Assembly (NCBI GenBank): GCA_012845835.1
Contig: JABAKD010000029.1
Span: 15,715,599 to 15,779,598 of the forward strand
Length of the DNA stretch: 64,000 nucleotides
Origin: Undaria pinnatifida
Taxonomy: Eukaryota > Sar > Phaeophyceae > Laminariales > Alariaceae
Reading direction: 5' to 3'
Shown: positions 10,330 through 21,769 of the stretch, piece by piece
Layout of the letters: each line of letters begins with the position of its first letter
Position numbering within the stretch: the first letter of the stretch is position 1
Translations under genes and position numbers: made by a program
Notes under the pieces: model-generated
What the model was told of the DNA's origin: nothing
Database searches by the model: none
The model's input: only the letters and a program-made list of their open reading frames with translations

Positions 10330-10905
10330 TAACATCAAGTGCACTCCAGTCGACGATCCAGGTGTGAAATCGAAGATTTGTTCGAAACTCATTTTTGCAG
10401 GCTGTGTGTGATATTCTTATCGCGCGTACTGCTTATTACGTGTAGATCGGCGAGTCCTCCGTCTAAAACTACATACAGCAGTATAGCAACTCGTACCAGG
10501 GTCAAAATCGTGATTTTAATCAAGCTGTGCACGGAAACTAATAATAACACGTTTCTGATTGGGACAAAACCTGACCACTGCTGCTGTTGTGGAATGCATC
10601 AACAGCCAATCTACTATGTATGTCCTGGACGTGCCGGTGAGGGGGGGGTGATAAAATCGCGGGAGGCGAATAGGTTTCCAATTTTTTAGGTCACGTAAAA
10701 TGTTTAGTCTAGGATTTTAGTGCACGCGCGATTTAGGCAAGGGTGGGCGTGACGAAGAAGTGGGGGCGGGGGGGGGTTGATTTGAACTTGAAGGCTATCT
10801 AATGAATTAGTTGGAGTTACGTAGTTCATGGACGGCTCGAAAGGTAAAGGGGTGATATCACCTGTCGCGTGTAGTGTATATTTTTCTGGTGGATATTGAT
10901 TTTCG
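10330..10905 (+). repeat. Family A repeat, copy A4 (diverged)
   Basis: Starts with GTGCACTCCAGTCGACGATC and keeps GAAACTCATTTTTGCAGGCTG, GTGTGTGATA and the TGCACGGAAACTA block. It then has a G tract (10760-10777) and the module TTGGAGTTACGTAGTTCATG ... GGTGATATCACCTG, which appears in minus orientation at 16.6, 26.4 and 43.5-44.3 kb. Confidence 0.7.
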
Positions 10906-11246
10906 ATGGGGCGGCGGAGGAGGTTGGGGGGTTTTGCTTGTTCGGGGAGCGGTGATGTTTAGTACAGCGGCAGAGGAGGGGTGTGTGTGGTGGGGCGGCG
11001 GAAAGCCTGGGAGGTGGATGCGATAAGATAGTTCGCCTGCTTGCTAAATGCAGATGCCCAATATTTCAAACATTAACAATGAGCAAGTCAAACGGGAGCA
11101 AATTGTTTTCACGGTGAGTTTATTATGTTGATGTCTTTGTAGGTACGGTCCTTGATTTCGGTATGCAGCAAGTACTACTACGAAGGGAACTCTCGAAGTG
11201 CGTTTGAAACCCTTGGTATTGCCCTGCCTACTGATAACTGATGTAA
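10906..11246. other. Unassigned G-rich interval
   Basis: G-rich and GT-rich DNA following the A4 copy to about 11000, then unique-looking sequence up to the family F element. No gene seen. Confidence 0.45.
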
Positions 11247-12085
11247 TGCCATTTCTTCTACAGTCGGATTTGTCAGTCGAAAAAGACTTTTTTCGAGTGA
11301 AGGCCAAATCGAGCTTTCTTACACAGTCGAAAAAGGGCTTTTTCGACTCAACATTTTGCGACTGAGAATATCGACTGGCGGATCCACTCGAAAAACTCGA
11401 CTTTTTTCACTGAATCCTCCAGTCGAAAAAAAAACTCGTTCAAAAACTTTACACTTTTTTTTTCAACCGATCGCATCGTTCATCCCAGAAACAAACACGA
11501 TTTTCGACGTGAGGCGGTTGGTATGAGGAAGTACTGCAGTACAGCCGGCGAAATTCGGCTGGCAGCTCTGTGCTTCGCGCTTTCTCCGCGAGCAACAACT
11601 CGGCGAACCCTTGTTCCAGCGAGTTGGTGGCTTTGGGATTAGCCGGAAGCCGCCAAAGCTACGTTCGTGGAGTTGCACTTAGCCGAGAGCCGCCAAAGCT
11701 ACAGGAGGCGCAGGCGCAGCCGTTGTTGGCAGAATTGGATCGAGACCGCGCGCTGCTGCCGTCGTGTGATAAACTCTGCTGGCGAGCAAAACTAGGAATG
11801 CGCCACGCTGACTTGTTGCGAGAAGCAACAGCTGGGATAGCCAAGCCAGCGTCAGCACCTTGTATGATACTGCAGTGTGGTACTTGGTATGGGTGTGTAT
11901 AAGTGTGGCCGTGTGGGTGTGTGTTTGGTGGTGGGATGAGCGATGCGATCGGCTCAAAAACCACGTGTAAAACTTTCTTGACTGAGTTTGTCCACTGGAC
12001 CCTAACCTCGTAATAAAGTCCGATTTGGGCTTCGGTCGAAAAAGGCTGTTTTCGACTGAAAAAGCCGACCGCATCGGAAATGGCC
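11247..12085. mobile_element. Family F TIR element, complete copy (839 bp)
   Basis: Inverted ends: the left begins TGCCATTTCTTCTACAGTCG, and the right reads GGCCATTTCCGATGCGGTCG on the minus strand. Both are followed by repeated CAGTCGAAAA(A) blocks. Subterminal inverted match: CGATCGCATCGTTCATCCCA (11468-11487) against TGGGATGAGCGATGCGATCG (11930s-11950s). The flanks carry TAA on both sides (11244-11246 and 12086-12088), a possible 3-bp target duplication. TWA duplications with GGCC-type ends are typical of PIF/Harbinger, but the assignment is tentative. No transposase frame is visible, so it would be non-autonomous. Confidence 0.72.
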
Positions 12086-12639
12086 TAAGAATCCGTTCAG
12101 TTTTTTTGCTCACATGTTTTCTCCAGCTCGTAAGAACGTGTTTTTTAATGCTATGCATAAGACCAAACGTTATCGTACCACTTTGTTGCTCGTTCATAAT
12201 CTTATCACAGATCAGCAACATAGTGCCAAAGAAAATGGGTGTACCCCTCGTATGGAGACTAAAGTAGGCCCACTATGTTCCCAAGATTAGAAAATCCAAC
12301 AAAATGAGGTGTCTCGCCACTATCTGACCCCTGAGATGGTGCCAGCCACAATACGCCATTTTCTTGTTGCCTCTTTTTATTGTTTCGCAAATATATACGA
12401 TAACATATGCCTGGCACTATATACGCGAACGACACGTATAATATGTACGTATGACGTAAACCGGGTACCGTATACGATAACGATACGTACCATATTTTGA
12501 ATACATACGAGTACTACGAGCGTATGTTGTTTTGGCCATAGGCGCTGCTGTTGCACTGCCTTGATCTTTGGTTGGCGAAATAAATGCCGGGAAGGAAAAA
12601 GAGCCACAAAGTGGTACTAAAACGTTTCGTCTAACCGAT
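12086..12639. other. Unassigned interval
   Basis: AT-rich DNA with many ACGTATA-type repeats at 12400-12520. No gene recognised. Confidence 0.45.
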
Positions 12640-13798
12640 TAAATTCTTGCACGGTTGTATTTATCAGTCGAAAATGGCGTGTTTCGAATAAATGTTATAA
12701 GGCTTAGTTTGGGTAAGCTATTGGTTATCCTTTTGCAAGTGGTCAAACGGACCAAATAATTGGGCTTTCTCACACATGGGTAAAAAAAAGCCTTTTTTTT
12801 ACTTTCATTTAATGGACAGAGTTGTCCGACTTGGGGATCTGTAAAGAGGTAGTTTTCCGGCTGGATCTGCCACTCGAAAAACTCAGTCATGTGCTCTTTT
12901 AACACATCGCATCGCTCATCCCACCACAAAGCACACCCACGCACCGATATATTATAAAAATTAAAATACACTCCTGCTGTGAGATCGAAGATTTCGTCGA
13001 AACTCATTTTTGCAAGCTGTGTGTGATACTCCGATCGCGCGCATTACGAGTTGTGTGTCCTCATTAAGGATATAGGTCGGCGACTCCCCTTACAACTACA
13101 GTGTAGCTATCAGGGTCAACAGGATGATTTTAGTCAGTCTGTGCGCGGAAACTATAAAACCCGTTTCTGAGGGGGACAAAATCTGACAGCTGTGAAGGGA
13201 AAGGGGGGCCTGGTTTTGATCAAAAGCGAGCGGGTTTGGAGGGGGGCGGGAGGGGGGGGGGAAAGGGGCAATTTGTGCATGTAAGCTATAAATCCTTTCG
13301 AGGGGATAAACCGATATATATATATCAGGTACCTCACAGAGGTATCACACAATAGCGCCGACGGTAGCTCAGCTGCTATCACTGCTGCTGTTTGTTGCTC
13401 ATCGCCGCAAGTCAGTGTGGTGCATTCCTAGCTGCGCTCGTCAGCAGCGTGCATCATACGACGACAGCAGTGGGCGGTATCGATGAAACTTTGCCGACAA
13501 CGGCTACGCCCGCTGTAGCTTTGGCGGCTTTCGGCTAAAGTCTAACGCAACCAACCCGCTAGGACGAGGGTTTGTCGCGCGCCACGTACAGAGCTGCCAA
13601 CCGATTTTCGACTGCTGTCTAACCGCATTCCAGGAGAACCCCTTCACATAACAACCTTCAGGAAGAACACAAAAGACTATGAAGTCGACTCGCGACTGAA
13701 GATGAGAAGCGGAGCAGAAGGACGCAGTCGAAAACAACTCCGGTGGAAAATGGCCGTTTTCGACTGGCGAAATCCGACTGTCTGTGTAAGAAATGGCC
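12640..13798. mobile_element. Family F element, second copy, split by family A copy A5
   Basis: The left part (12640-12951) has TCAGTCGAAAATGGCGTG, CCACTCGAAAAACTC and CATCGCATCGCTCATCCCA, as in the complete copy. The right part (13311-13798) has GCTGTAGCTTTGGCGGCTTT and ends TTTTCGACTGGCGAAATCCG ... AAGAAATGGCC, the family F terminal inverted repeat. A family A copy sits between them. The left outer terminus is too diverged to place exactly. Confidence 0.65.
12952..13310 (+). repeat. Family A repeat, copy A5, nested in a family F element with an 8-bp target duplication
   Basis: Runs from TTATAAAAATTAAAATACAC to CTTTCGAGGGGATAAA. CCGATATA occurs on both sides (12944-12951 and 13311-13318), the best-defined insertion site for this family in the window. 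It contains a G tract at 13238-13266. Its right end lies inside a module that continues in other copies, so one end is fixed and the other variable. Confidence 0.82.
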
Positions 13799-14320
13799 TA
13801 TAGCGGTTGATGTTCCGCGCAGGAGATTCTGAAAAATACAAATGCGAGTAGTTCCTGCATTTATATTTTCAAATAGTCATGCATAAAAACAATTTTATGG
13901 TATGAAGAGTACAGTTATCACGGGATAGGTTTGATGTTGGAGAATGCAAGATGTTGGAGAGTGCAAGAGGTTCTGCAGGAAGGTGAAGTAATTTTCCGAT
14001 CCCTTAGAAAACAAAAAGCAGTGAAGATACAGGCCAAAAAATGAAACAACCGGAACGTCCGATTTTTCTATCGTCCTGCTCAAGTAATCCATCGAACAGA
14101 CTGATGTAGAAATAGAGGTGTCCACACGATTCCTTTCCTCCACACGCAGGTGAGATAAACATCATTTTCTCAATGAAAACAATAGTTCGCGAATTACTCG
14201 TGGTTTTGTCAAAAATAGCTCTTTTGGCTACGACCATGACCCCAACAACCTGAAACTACCTTGACTTAACTCGAAGAAAAATAAAATGGCAAAACCACTT
14301 TCGGTTTGCGCAGCTCTAAC
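13799..14320. other. Unassigned interval
   Basis: AT-rich DNA without recognisable gene or repeat. Confidence 0.5.
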
Positions 14321-14711
14321 TTCTTTTCCGAGCTTTGGCTCTCCTTTCCGGTTGGGTTGTTTCTTCGATTTCCCCTTCATTTTGTTTGTTTCATTTTTGT
14401 TTTATTTTTATCTTTGTTTTTATTTGTTTTCTTATTTTGTTTTTGTTTTTTGTTTTTGTTTTTGTTTTTGTTTATTTCGTATTTCTCTCTTCTAATGTAT
14501 TTCTGTTGCTGACGTATGTATGTTGTGCCTGTCGTACCCAGTACTAGGGCATGACATTGCGTTGTCGAATGCATTACGATGCATTATCTCTGTGTCGTAG
14601 CTTGTGACCACAGAGCTGATCTTTCTAGGGTGAAGAATCAGTACGGACACTGGGTGTGCTGGATGTCGACGAGTAGAAGAACGGTTTAATGTGAAGAACA
14701 CACACACACAC
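14321..14711 (-). repeat. Family B repeat, copy 4 (minus strand, truncated)
   Basis: The reverse complement of family B: it starts at 14711 with (TG)n, TTCTTCACATTAAACC, and follows the conserved block and the AAACAAAAAC tract to AAAGCTCGGAAAAGAA, where it stops. As in other copies the (TG)n start is fixed and the end variable. Confidence 0.87.
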
Positions 14712-15234
14712 TGCGTTCAGCTTGTCTTGCAATTTGTTGTAATTCCATAGTTGTTATCCGAAAACCCTATATACCAGGTATACCACAGTCTCACCTGAGC
14801 TATAGGCGACCATTTGGGACCTTACTTCGCAATGTTGAGAACGCCTGCCGTGCACTCGAACAACCATGCCCGAGCATCTATGTGATACGCATTTTAATTC
14901 AGGACAATCATTTGGAACTGTCGTATATCTGACAGCTTCACGGCGGACTATCATACAGGGATTGGGGATGTGAACGTAACCAACCATGTGATGCCACATT
15001 CATTTGACGCAGCAAGTGTCATGACGACGACTATATTGAAGCACATCATTTAACCATTAGCGTGAAAGAGGGCAAAACAAATACTCGGAGTACGAAATAT
15101 AGACTATCGTAGTCTAGTCTATGTTACTACAAAAATTAATACAAGTAGTCTGTATAGTCTAAGCAGTCTGGTTTATGTATGTTTTCGCAACCAGGGCTAC
15201 AAGAAAAGGATGGGAAAGAGGAGCGTGGCAGACG
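14712..15234. other. Unassigned interval
   Basis: No gene recognised. Contains several TAGTCTA motifs (15100-15170), also seen at 5.74 and 24.84 kb. Confidence 0.45.
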
Positions 15235-15400
15235 TTAATCAGTTACTAATCCTACTGCTACTACCACTACCACTACAAATCCTGCTAGCCATCCTCTTCG
15301 TACTGTACCACAGCTACTACTGCTTACCACTACAGCTACTACTACTACTACTACTGCTACTACTTCTTCTGCCACTTCTTCGTGCTGTTTTGTCAGTCCA
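15235..15400. repeat. CTA/ACT trinucleotide microsatellite
   Basis: Imperfect CTACTA/CTACCA repeats, densest at 15328-15362. The Leu-rich open frame across it is a product of the repeat. Confidence 0.8.
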
Positions 15401-15480
15401 ATGTTGAGCAGATATCTTCTTTGTGCCGTTTTGTCCGCTCACTGGGTGTATTGATGTCATTGGGCAGAAACGACGGTTAA

Positions 15481-15561
15481 CCCTTTTACAACTGGAAACC
15501 CATTTTTGGGGACAAAATTACTTGAATTTAGTATCGGGAGGGGTTCGGGGGCTCTAAAGGG
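15481..15561. mobile_element. Possible 81-bp TTAA-flanked mini-element
   Basis: TTAA on both sides (15477-15480 and 15562-15565) brackets a segment that starts CCCTTTTACAAC and ends CTCTAAAGGG, so the ends are inverted CCCTTT/AAAGGG. TTAA targets and C-rich ends are features of piggyBac-like elements. The inverted repeat is only 6-7 bp and there is one copy, so chance is possible. Confidence 0.3.
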
Positions 15562-16579
15562 TTAAATGTGAAGAGAACACGCACAACTGTTTTAAACGGT
15601 TGCACATATCAAATGGTTGATCCTACATTTACGGTTGTGTCCAATCACCCTATCTCTGTAGGATAAGGTATAACATAGGGTTTTGAATTGTTGTTCTTTA
15701 TTCTTGTGCTTATCACACAAATAGCCAGGCATGGTTGTTTATGGATACGGCAGGTGTACCCAAATGGTCAAGGTCCTTGAAGGTTGTCTAGTCTATAGCT
15801 CAGGCGACAATACCGTCGTATGTTCATGTTATAGTGGAGGACCTTGGAGTAGTTCGTACGAGAGTATATTTATCATAGAGCGCGTATGAAACATACAAAA
15901 CGTACCGTCCGTACTACTGGTAGTACACGCATTATATGGCAATCTAACAGAACTATGAATAGTACTAACGTTAAAACAACATTACGTGAACACAATTTCC
16001 TCCCGTCCACCTCATCGTTTATTTTTAAAATGTTGGGCATCTACATCTAACACGCACGTGGAATATTTTGCTCGATTTCACCTTCGTTCCCTGCCCTCCC
16101 CCCCAGCCGTCTCGAAAGTTATACGTGGTCAATGGTCAAGCGACTAAGGCTAACAACAAATAAGTACGCCCCTCCCCTCCACCACCACGACCACCCCCGT
16201 ACACACCCCTCCCATGCGGCCCCACAAAAGTTCACTTCCCCTCCACACCATCGGGAGTGGTCACACCAAAAAACAATATAATTTATTGGCGCTGTCAACC
16301 TTAAAATAGAAAGCAGGCACAAGATGCAGAAGTCCGTCTTTCGAGCGTGTCTTGGAAAGATGCAGTTAACTCTTCGTGAGACTCGCCGAACACCTCACGG
16401 CGCTTCGCGCGTGGTGCAAGGAACGTCTCCCTGGTTGGTGAAGATCCGACGCGCTCCGTCCCGGTATCGTAGGGATGCGAGGGTATCTGATTTTTTTACT
16501 ACGGCGATTTACTAACTGAGTACACCCCCGTCCCCCCCCCCCCTCTCCTGCACACACGCCCGCACACAATACACCCCCG
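15562..16579. other. Unassigned interval, partly C-rich
   Basis: No gene. C-rich tracts at 16087-16107, 16170-16250 and 16526-16545 resemble family A spacer DNA in minus orientation. Confidence 0.45.
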
Positions 16580-16690
16580 CTCCCCCGCCGCTCAACCTGA
16601 AATCAAAATAGGCCAGAAAAACAAACACTACCGGACAGGTGATATCACCTCTTTACCTTTCGACCTATCCATACGGTAGCTCCATATATA
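16580..16690 (-). repeat. Orphan family A distal module
   Basis: Contains AATCAAAATAGGCCAGAAAA, ACAGGTGATATCACCTCTTT and ACCTATCCATACGGTAGCTC, the module found singly in A4 and in tandem at 26.4-26.6 and 43.7-44.3 kb. Confidence 0.65.
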
Positions 16691-16699
16691 TGCACATGA

Positions 16700-17220
16700 T
16701 GGATCTTCAGGCAAGTTCTTATTTTCATATAGTGCGCGATAATATATGGAGGCACCTCCCGCCGAGTCGGTGCTCCCACGCCGACGCGAAAACACCCCCC
16801 GCGTGTTGCTAGTTTTTATGTAAACTCCTCAAAGTTGGGATGTTTTACTCCGGCGGATAAAAGCGAACTGCATCGACACCTATCTACAAATTATAATAAT
16901 GTGTTTCACGTATTATCTACGAATAGTGTGTGTCCTGAAAATATAATATTTTCCGTGGGGTGGGCAGGTGGAGTCTCAAACTAAGCTATTGCTTCTCCCT
17001 TATTGATTGAGAGAAGCAAACGCTTTGCAAGACTGAACGATGTGCGAAAGGCCTGTCCTAATTCACGCCTTGTACCTCGTGAGGGATAGGGGATAGTTCA
17101 ATTACCGTTCGTGTCCCGTTTCTGATTAATACGATGTATCTTCGGACCAGTTCCTCTTCTCAAATATTGTAGGATAAGAATGGTCGTAGACGCACCTCAC
17201 GCGGCCGGTGCTCCCACCCC
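16700..17220 (+). repeat. Diverged direct repeat pair of about 75 bp near the DIRS-like element
   Basis: 16700-16778 and 17148-17220 share the order ATCTTC(A/G)G, CAGTTC-TCTT, a variable middle, then GCACCTC(C/A)CGC and CGGTGCTCCCAC. Divergence is considerable. The pair lies just beyond the 3' side of the retroelement and might be part of its terminal repeats, but this is not shown. Confidence 0.4.
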
Positions 17221-17504
17221 TCCCTTACTTTGCAGTCTAGCTCAGTGTCATAAATTGCGTTTGCATGATATTATGCCGATTGTGACTGCCTTGTTATACT
17301 TCTTTCTGGGCATTTCTCCGGGCCATTCCATGTTCATCGTGAATTGGAATGTGAGTTCCTTGTCATTACCCGAAACGGATTACATCATTCCCCTATTCTC
17401 GAACGCTGCCCGTGAACGACTTTGGTCAACAACGTAAACTCGCTGATCTGTGCCTCAGTTACTCCTAGAACCATGAAATAACCCGATGAACCCGTTGATA
17501 CCAC

Positions 17505-18880
17505 TTGAGCTAACTGCATGTACCTCCAAGCAGTTTTGGGGTCTTTCCAAAACGCGCGTTGCATGATAGTGGACAGATCGTCTCCTGCAAAAGCTCTCGA
17601 ACCCCCGCCCCCCCTGATCGGAAAGAGTACATGGACAACTCCGATCGTAATCCCGCTTCTACTGCACTCTGCTTTAGGAGCAACGTCGTCCGACTTGATG
17701 AAAGGGGGAGTGAACTTCGTACTGGCTTACCACTCTTTCGGTCCGTTAAAATTCTGGGTAACCTTTCTTCATGTCCCACCCAACGAATTCGCCCAATTCG
17801 ACCCACTGTTCGACGGCCCCGATGAAACACGTTTATAAGTGTTTATCGTCGAACGGGACCGTGATTAAATTATCTGCGCCAGCACGCATGGTCGTTCCCC
17901 ACGGGAAATTGAACATGAAACTGCAGTGATTTGGTAGTCTAAGGATGCGTTGAATGATAGTACGCGTCACCTCGTCTAATCAGTTTGTGGTGCTGAAAAT
18001 GACCGCAAGTACCATTATGGTTCGTGCCAACACCACCTTTTCTGCAGGGTCATCCGTACCTTGGAAATATGCCGTCATTGGTGCTGTAAATGCAGGGAGA
18101 TGGCCTTGTAATGGTGCCGGTGCCTGTTTCACCCTCACCCCTGCCCGTGTTATTTCTGATATTATAAACGCCATGTACTGGGCCACTATGTCACTTCGAA
18201 CAGGGTTCCCAACCCTTAGTTGGTCAGACCAGGCGGGTGCTACGCCTAAGGCCCTCTCGTAAGCTATTATTGCTTACTTGGAAACGTGGTTTGTTCCGAG
18301 GAAATCATAGGCGAATCTCTTACCACATAGCGTTTTTTCTCTACAAGATTCCAGCAATGTTTGTGTCCCCACCGCTTCAAAATCAATGTCAAATGCGCAA
18401 TTGTGCGTCTTCTCTCTCCGCATGCATCAAACCAGCACACAAAAAGTCGAGTAGGTTGGTTGCGCTGCTGCCAGGTGATTTGCGCCTTCTTCTTCGCGTT
18501 AGTGCTCAAACCTGTTCAACAAGTCGGTCGTCTGATTTCTGTTATCAACCGATCGATGCTAGCGCCGCTACAGGTGAACGGAATTGTCCCTACAGAATAT
18601 CGATAGCCTTTTCGTCGATGTGCATACTTTGAGCTCCTCTCTCACTGATAGCGCGAACACGACCTTCCGCAGAATTTGCACAAATGAAATCCATCATTCT
18701 CTCCGAGACATGTTGATGAAGTGAAGTTCTCGTGCTCGTATCGCTGATACTTTACCAATGTTTTATATGTGTTTGGGGGCATCTCGTCTCTGTTTCTGCC
18801 GACCAGTAAGACCGCCAGTTGTTGTGCTACGAACCGCAGTAGTCCGAGCATCCTACGAAAACCCATTTTTTGCGGTTTTT
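17505..18880 (-). pseudogene. DIRS-type tyrosine recombinase, frameshifted
   Basis: DIRS recombinases cut and rejoin DNA to integrate the circular cDNA. The N-terminal core-binding part begins near 18820 (NTYKTLVKYQRYE). The middle (18260-17950) reads GHLPAFTAPM, ARTIMVLAVIFSTTN and IQRILRLPN. The catalytic part has DRKSGKPVR, LPLSSSRTT, AVEAGLRSELS and the Arg box YSFRSGG, where the family usually has His-x-x-Arg; the His is Tyr here. The catalytic Tyr appears as WRYMQL at about 17515-17535 but in a different phase from the Arg box, so at least one frameshift separates them. Stops also interrupt near 17845 and 17975. Confident on family, certain that it is broken. Confidence 0.8.
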
Positions 18881-19064
18881 GGTAAGCACAACTGGTCGGC
18901 AAAGTATGGCTTGATTCCGCACGTGCACACGATTAGAGAGTACATTCATTCCGTTCTTTAAAACCCACCTCGACCGCCCTCATGCCCCACTTTTAAAACG
19001 TACGAAGCATTCTTCCTCTGGTGGTGTAACCGGATGATTTGTCTATCATCTCCTGGTTTTGACA

Positions 19065-19497
19065 CTAACCGAGACCGCATCGTTGTCCCAACTTCGTGAA
19101 CCACAGCATCTCCTGATCTGGTACCACGACTACGGCATGCGCTTGCCTCTCTTCCACGTGTTGCAATACGACTCCAAACGTAGCCGCAGGTGGGAAACAG
19201 ACACCGAAACACTTTCTTGACGTGTGACGAATTACTCTTACATCTTGGATAAACACACCTACTCCATAACTTCCATGCGTGTTATATCGAAAACAAAGAG
19301 GCCGGCTGTCACACGCGCCCACGGATCCTACTGGTATACAGTGCGACGCGGCCGTCGTGGCCATTGTATCCATGTCAAACCCCTCCCAACTCGACCGTAG
19401 GCTTACAAAAGGTTCTCCCGTCAAACGTATGTACTCGTCACTGATTGCTCGCAAGAGGTCGGCCTCCTTGTTACCTGCGGAACACACGCACCGTAGG
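19065..19497 (-). pseudogene. RNase H C-terminal / linker region of the DIRS-like polyprotein
   Basis: Minus-strand frame after the MITE D1 junction: SAGNKEADLLRAISDEYIRL resembles the closing 'N-x-x-AD-x-LSR' motif of retroelement RNase H. The segment continues with WEGFDMDTMAT, FPPAATFGVVLQHVEE and HAVVVVPDQ, a pattern of the post-RNase H region in DIRS-like polyproteins. Interrupted upstream by the MITE insertion. Confidence 0.65.
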
Positions 19498-19501
19498 GTA
19501 A

Positions 19502-19771
19502 GACCAGGGCTACGGTAGGGGGGGTACCCCCATTTCCACTGGTGTGTTTGAGCCACTCGCACGAGTAGCTCTGTACCCTACGGATGAAGATGGTCTAGGA
19601 ACTTGGTTTGCCGCAGCTTAGATCACCTTTTCAATGTGGATTGATTTCGTCAATGTAAAACATAAAGAAAAACGTAAGATTGCATAGGAACAAAGGGGTT
19701 ACTCGCGCGAGTGACCCCTAGCCACTGAAATAAAAGGCCCAAAAGGGGACCCCCCTACTTTAGCCTGGGTC
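19502..19771 (-). mobile_element. Family D MITE, copy D1 (270 bp), with GTAA target duplication
   Basis: Terminal inverted repeats GACCAGGGCTACGGTAGGGG and (minus strand) GACCCAGGCTAAAGTAGGGG. GTAA lies on both sides (19498-19501 and 19772-19775). The interior holds an imperfect palindrome, GTTACTCGCGCGAGTGAC. Inverted relative to D2 and D3. No coding capacity. It lies inside the RNase H region of the DIRS-like element, so it is younger than that copy. Confidence 0.88.
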
Positions 19772-19984
19772 GTAAGGAAGACATATATTTCGACGACAAC
19801 CCCGTGGATGTTCTTGAGCGAACGTTTCATGGTTGCTCGACACGAAGAAGGATGCTACGAAACACCATCTTCACAAATTTTTCTAGTTCGCGCAGGGGCT
19901 ATCGAACGACGACTTTGGGGTGGAAAGGGGCACCGTATAGCGGGAGACACGGTGGGGAGCTGAGCTATCTAAGCGGCGATCCCC

Positions 19985-20353
19985 TCAAAGAAAAGTTGAG
20001 AGGGCTACCTTAGAACGACTGAGCCAGAACAACGTGGTCACGATTTCGTGGAGGCGTGTGTTAGACGGCTTCCCATTGCGGGAAGCATAGAACAGAGTCA
20101 TGATATCTGCGTTCACAGTTACCTTGGATCCCTGTATTTGAGACTTCGTGGCTGCGCTGAACAACCTAAGTGCCTCAAGCAGTGCATATGCTTCCTCTTC
20201 ACTGATGTGGGCATCAATCCAGTCGTCCCGGAAATTGCCCGCCGCCTCAAAAACAACGCGATCCGGGCCTCGCATGACGCCCCCCCCAATCGGTGGAAGA
20301 CGCATCGGTTGCCCTTGAAACTGACAAAATGTGTTTGTACCAAGCCGCTCCAT
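19985..20353 (-). pseudogene. RNase H-like domain of the DIRS-like element
   Basis: RNase H removes the RNA strand after reverse transcription. The frame has HISEEEAYALLEALRLF (the conserved Glu helix), then VTVNADIMTLFYASRNGKPS, the Asp strand and following helix in typical order. DIRS-type RNase H normally has Asp-Asn at that place, and here it reads NADI, so an active-site neighbour is altered. The frame ends at a stop shortly after VALSTFL, before the C-terminal motif that lies beyond MITE D1. Confidence 0.7.
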
Positions 20354-20639
20354 TCATGTGCGTTGGTACCTCTAGACTATACAGCTGTCGAGTTCGATGG
20401 TGAGATTTTCATTGGGGGCTACCCTGACCGTATCAGAGACTCTACTCGTTCCTGTACGTTGGAGGTGTCCAACCTGCTTGAATATATGAAACGTATACAG
20501 ACTCGCGACTGGTAGAGCTACCGACGTACTGGTACACTTCCCAGCCAGCTTCTCTAGCATTGCGAATGTGATCGATGAGATTTGGTAAGGTTTGCTTCGA
20601 CTTTGATTAGTTTATCCTCGGGAACCTCGAAACGGCATT

Positions 20640-21250
20640 TTCTCGAACCATTCACTCTCTCCAAATACACCAAACGTGTCGTAGGTGTTATAACGCATTT
20701 CTCCTCTGACAGTTAACTATTCTGTCCCATGAAAAACGAAGAGAGCGACGTGTATCGCAGCGTTTACTGTTATGGCCTATTGCTCCTGTGCTCCATCACG
20801 CGTGGTTCCAAATTTTGTGAGGCATAAATCGTTGATCCAGACCAGGACTGTCACAGTTTTTTCTAAGGTATTGTCCCACGGCTGAAGATAACGTGTGCTA
20901 AATATACGACGAAGAACACCACCCAGAACACAACGCGGTCCATGGGTAGCATTTACCTTTCCAGCTCAGACCGAAATCATTAGGTACGTGTTGGAAACCA
21001 CTTTTGTAGTCTAGAGTTGCCTGGTGTGCGCTTTTCCCCCCTCCCTGCGTTACCTGGCACACTCGTTCATGTTAAATGGGGAGTGCCTGCACGTCTTGTT
21101 ACGCCATCTTCCATCCCAAAACAACGTGGGCTTGGAAGGCTCTACCCCTAATGCTACAACCAGTTGTGGGCTTGGTTGGGTTATGGCGTCAGCTATGTCC
21201 GACAATTTTTGCAGACACCCTTTGTTAACAAGTAGTGATTTATACGTCAA
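20640..21250 (-). pseudogene. Reverse transcriptase of the DIRS-like element, degenerate
   Basis: Finger region: KPTLFWDGRWRNKTCRHSPF (about 21160-21100). Motif A: TLDYKSGFQHV (about 21017-20985), with its catalytic Asp present, followed by FGLSWKGKCYPWTALCSG. A stop (TAG) follows shortly after in that frame. The family's next helix is recognisable as TLSSAVGQYLR. The catalytic Asp-Asp motif appears as VLVWINDLCL (20848-20819) in a shifted frame, with Asn replacing the first Asp. The combination (WxDD-type motif, F-W-K-G-K-Y block) is DIRS-like and not typical of Gypsy or Copia elements. Inactive. Confidence 0.78.
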
Positions 21251-21769
21251 CTGCGTGAGGTCGGTCGGTACGTGGTTTTGTAACGTGGTGGCATTTATTT
21301 CTTCCCCGCTGTTACGTTCCCCAGAAACTGTCCTTGTGCCGCCGAATCGATAAATTCGTCAACGCTAGCCCCTCGCAACCATTCCATGATTAGCCGACAT
21401 GTCCCTCTTTGCAATCTGCCAGGATCTCTTGATCCCAAAATTCGACGACCGAAGTCAAGTGACCCTGAACGAAATCTGCCTCTCTACGTAGTGGAGTCTC
21501 CTGCGGGTGTGGGTATTGCTTGCCCCTGCCTTACGGTGATCATGCTGTAGTTTGCGATCGACTGCACTTCCCGCGGTTCAGTGAGGGTTATCCTTGCGTC
21601 GAGGTCCTTTCTTTTGTCTTCAAGATGATAGGTTTGGACTTCATCCATGCGAAGTTGCCGCTCTTTCAGAAAAGCGTAAACCGCCTATTCCTCCACACAT
21701 TTTGAACACGAGGGCAATGACAAAATAGATGTGTAAGACACGCGTACGCAAGTAGAATGATGCGCGATA

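Noticed and set aside
17518-17838. Plus-strand gene opposite the recombinase
   Set aside because: Shadow frame; the minus strand carries the recognisable recombinase motifs.
21050-21705. Plus-strand coding in the RT region
   Set aside because: Motif A and the finger motif of reverse transcriptase are on the minus strand; the plus frames are shadows.
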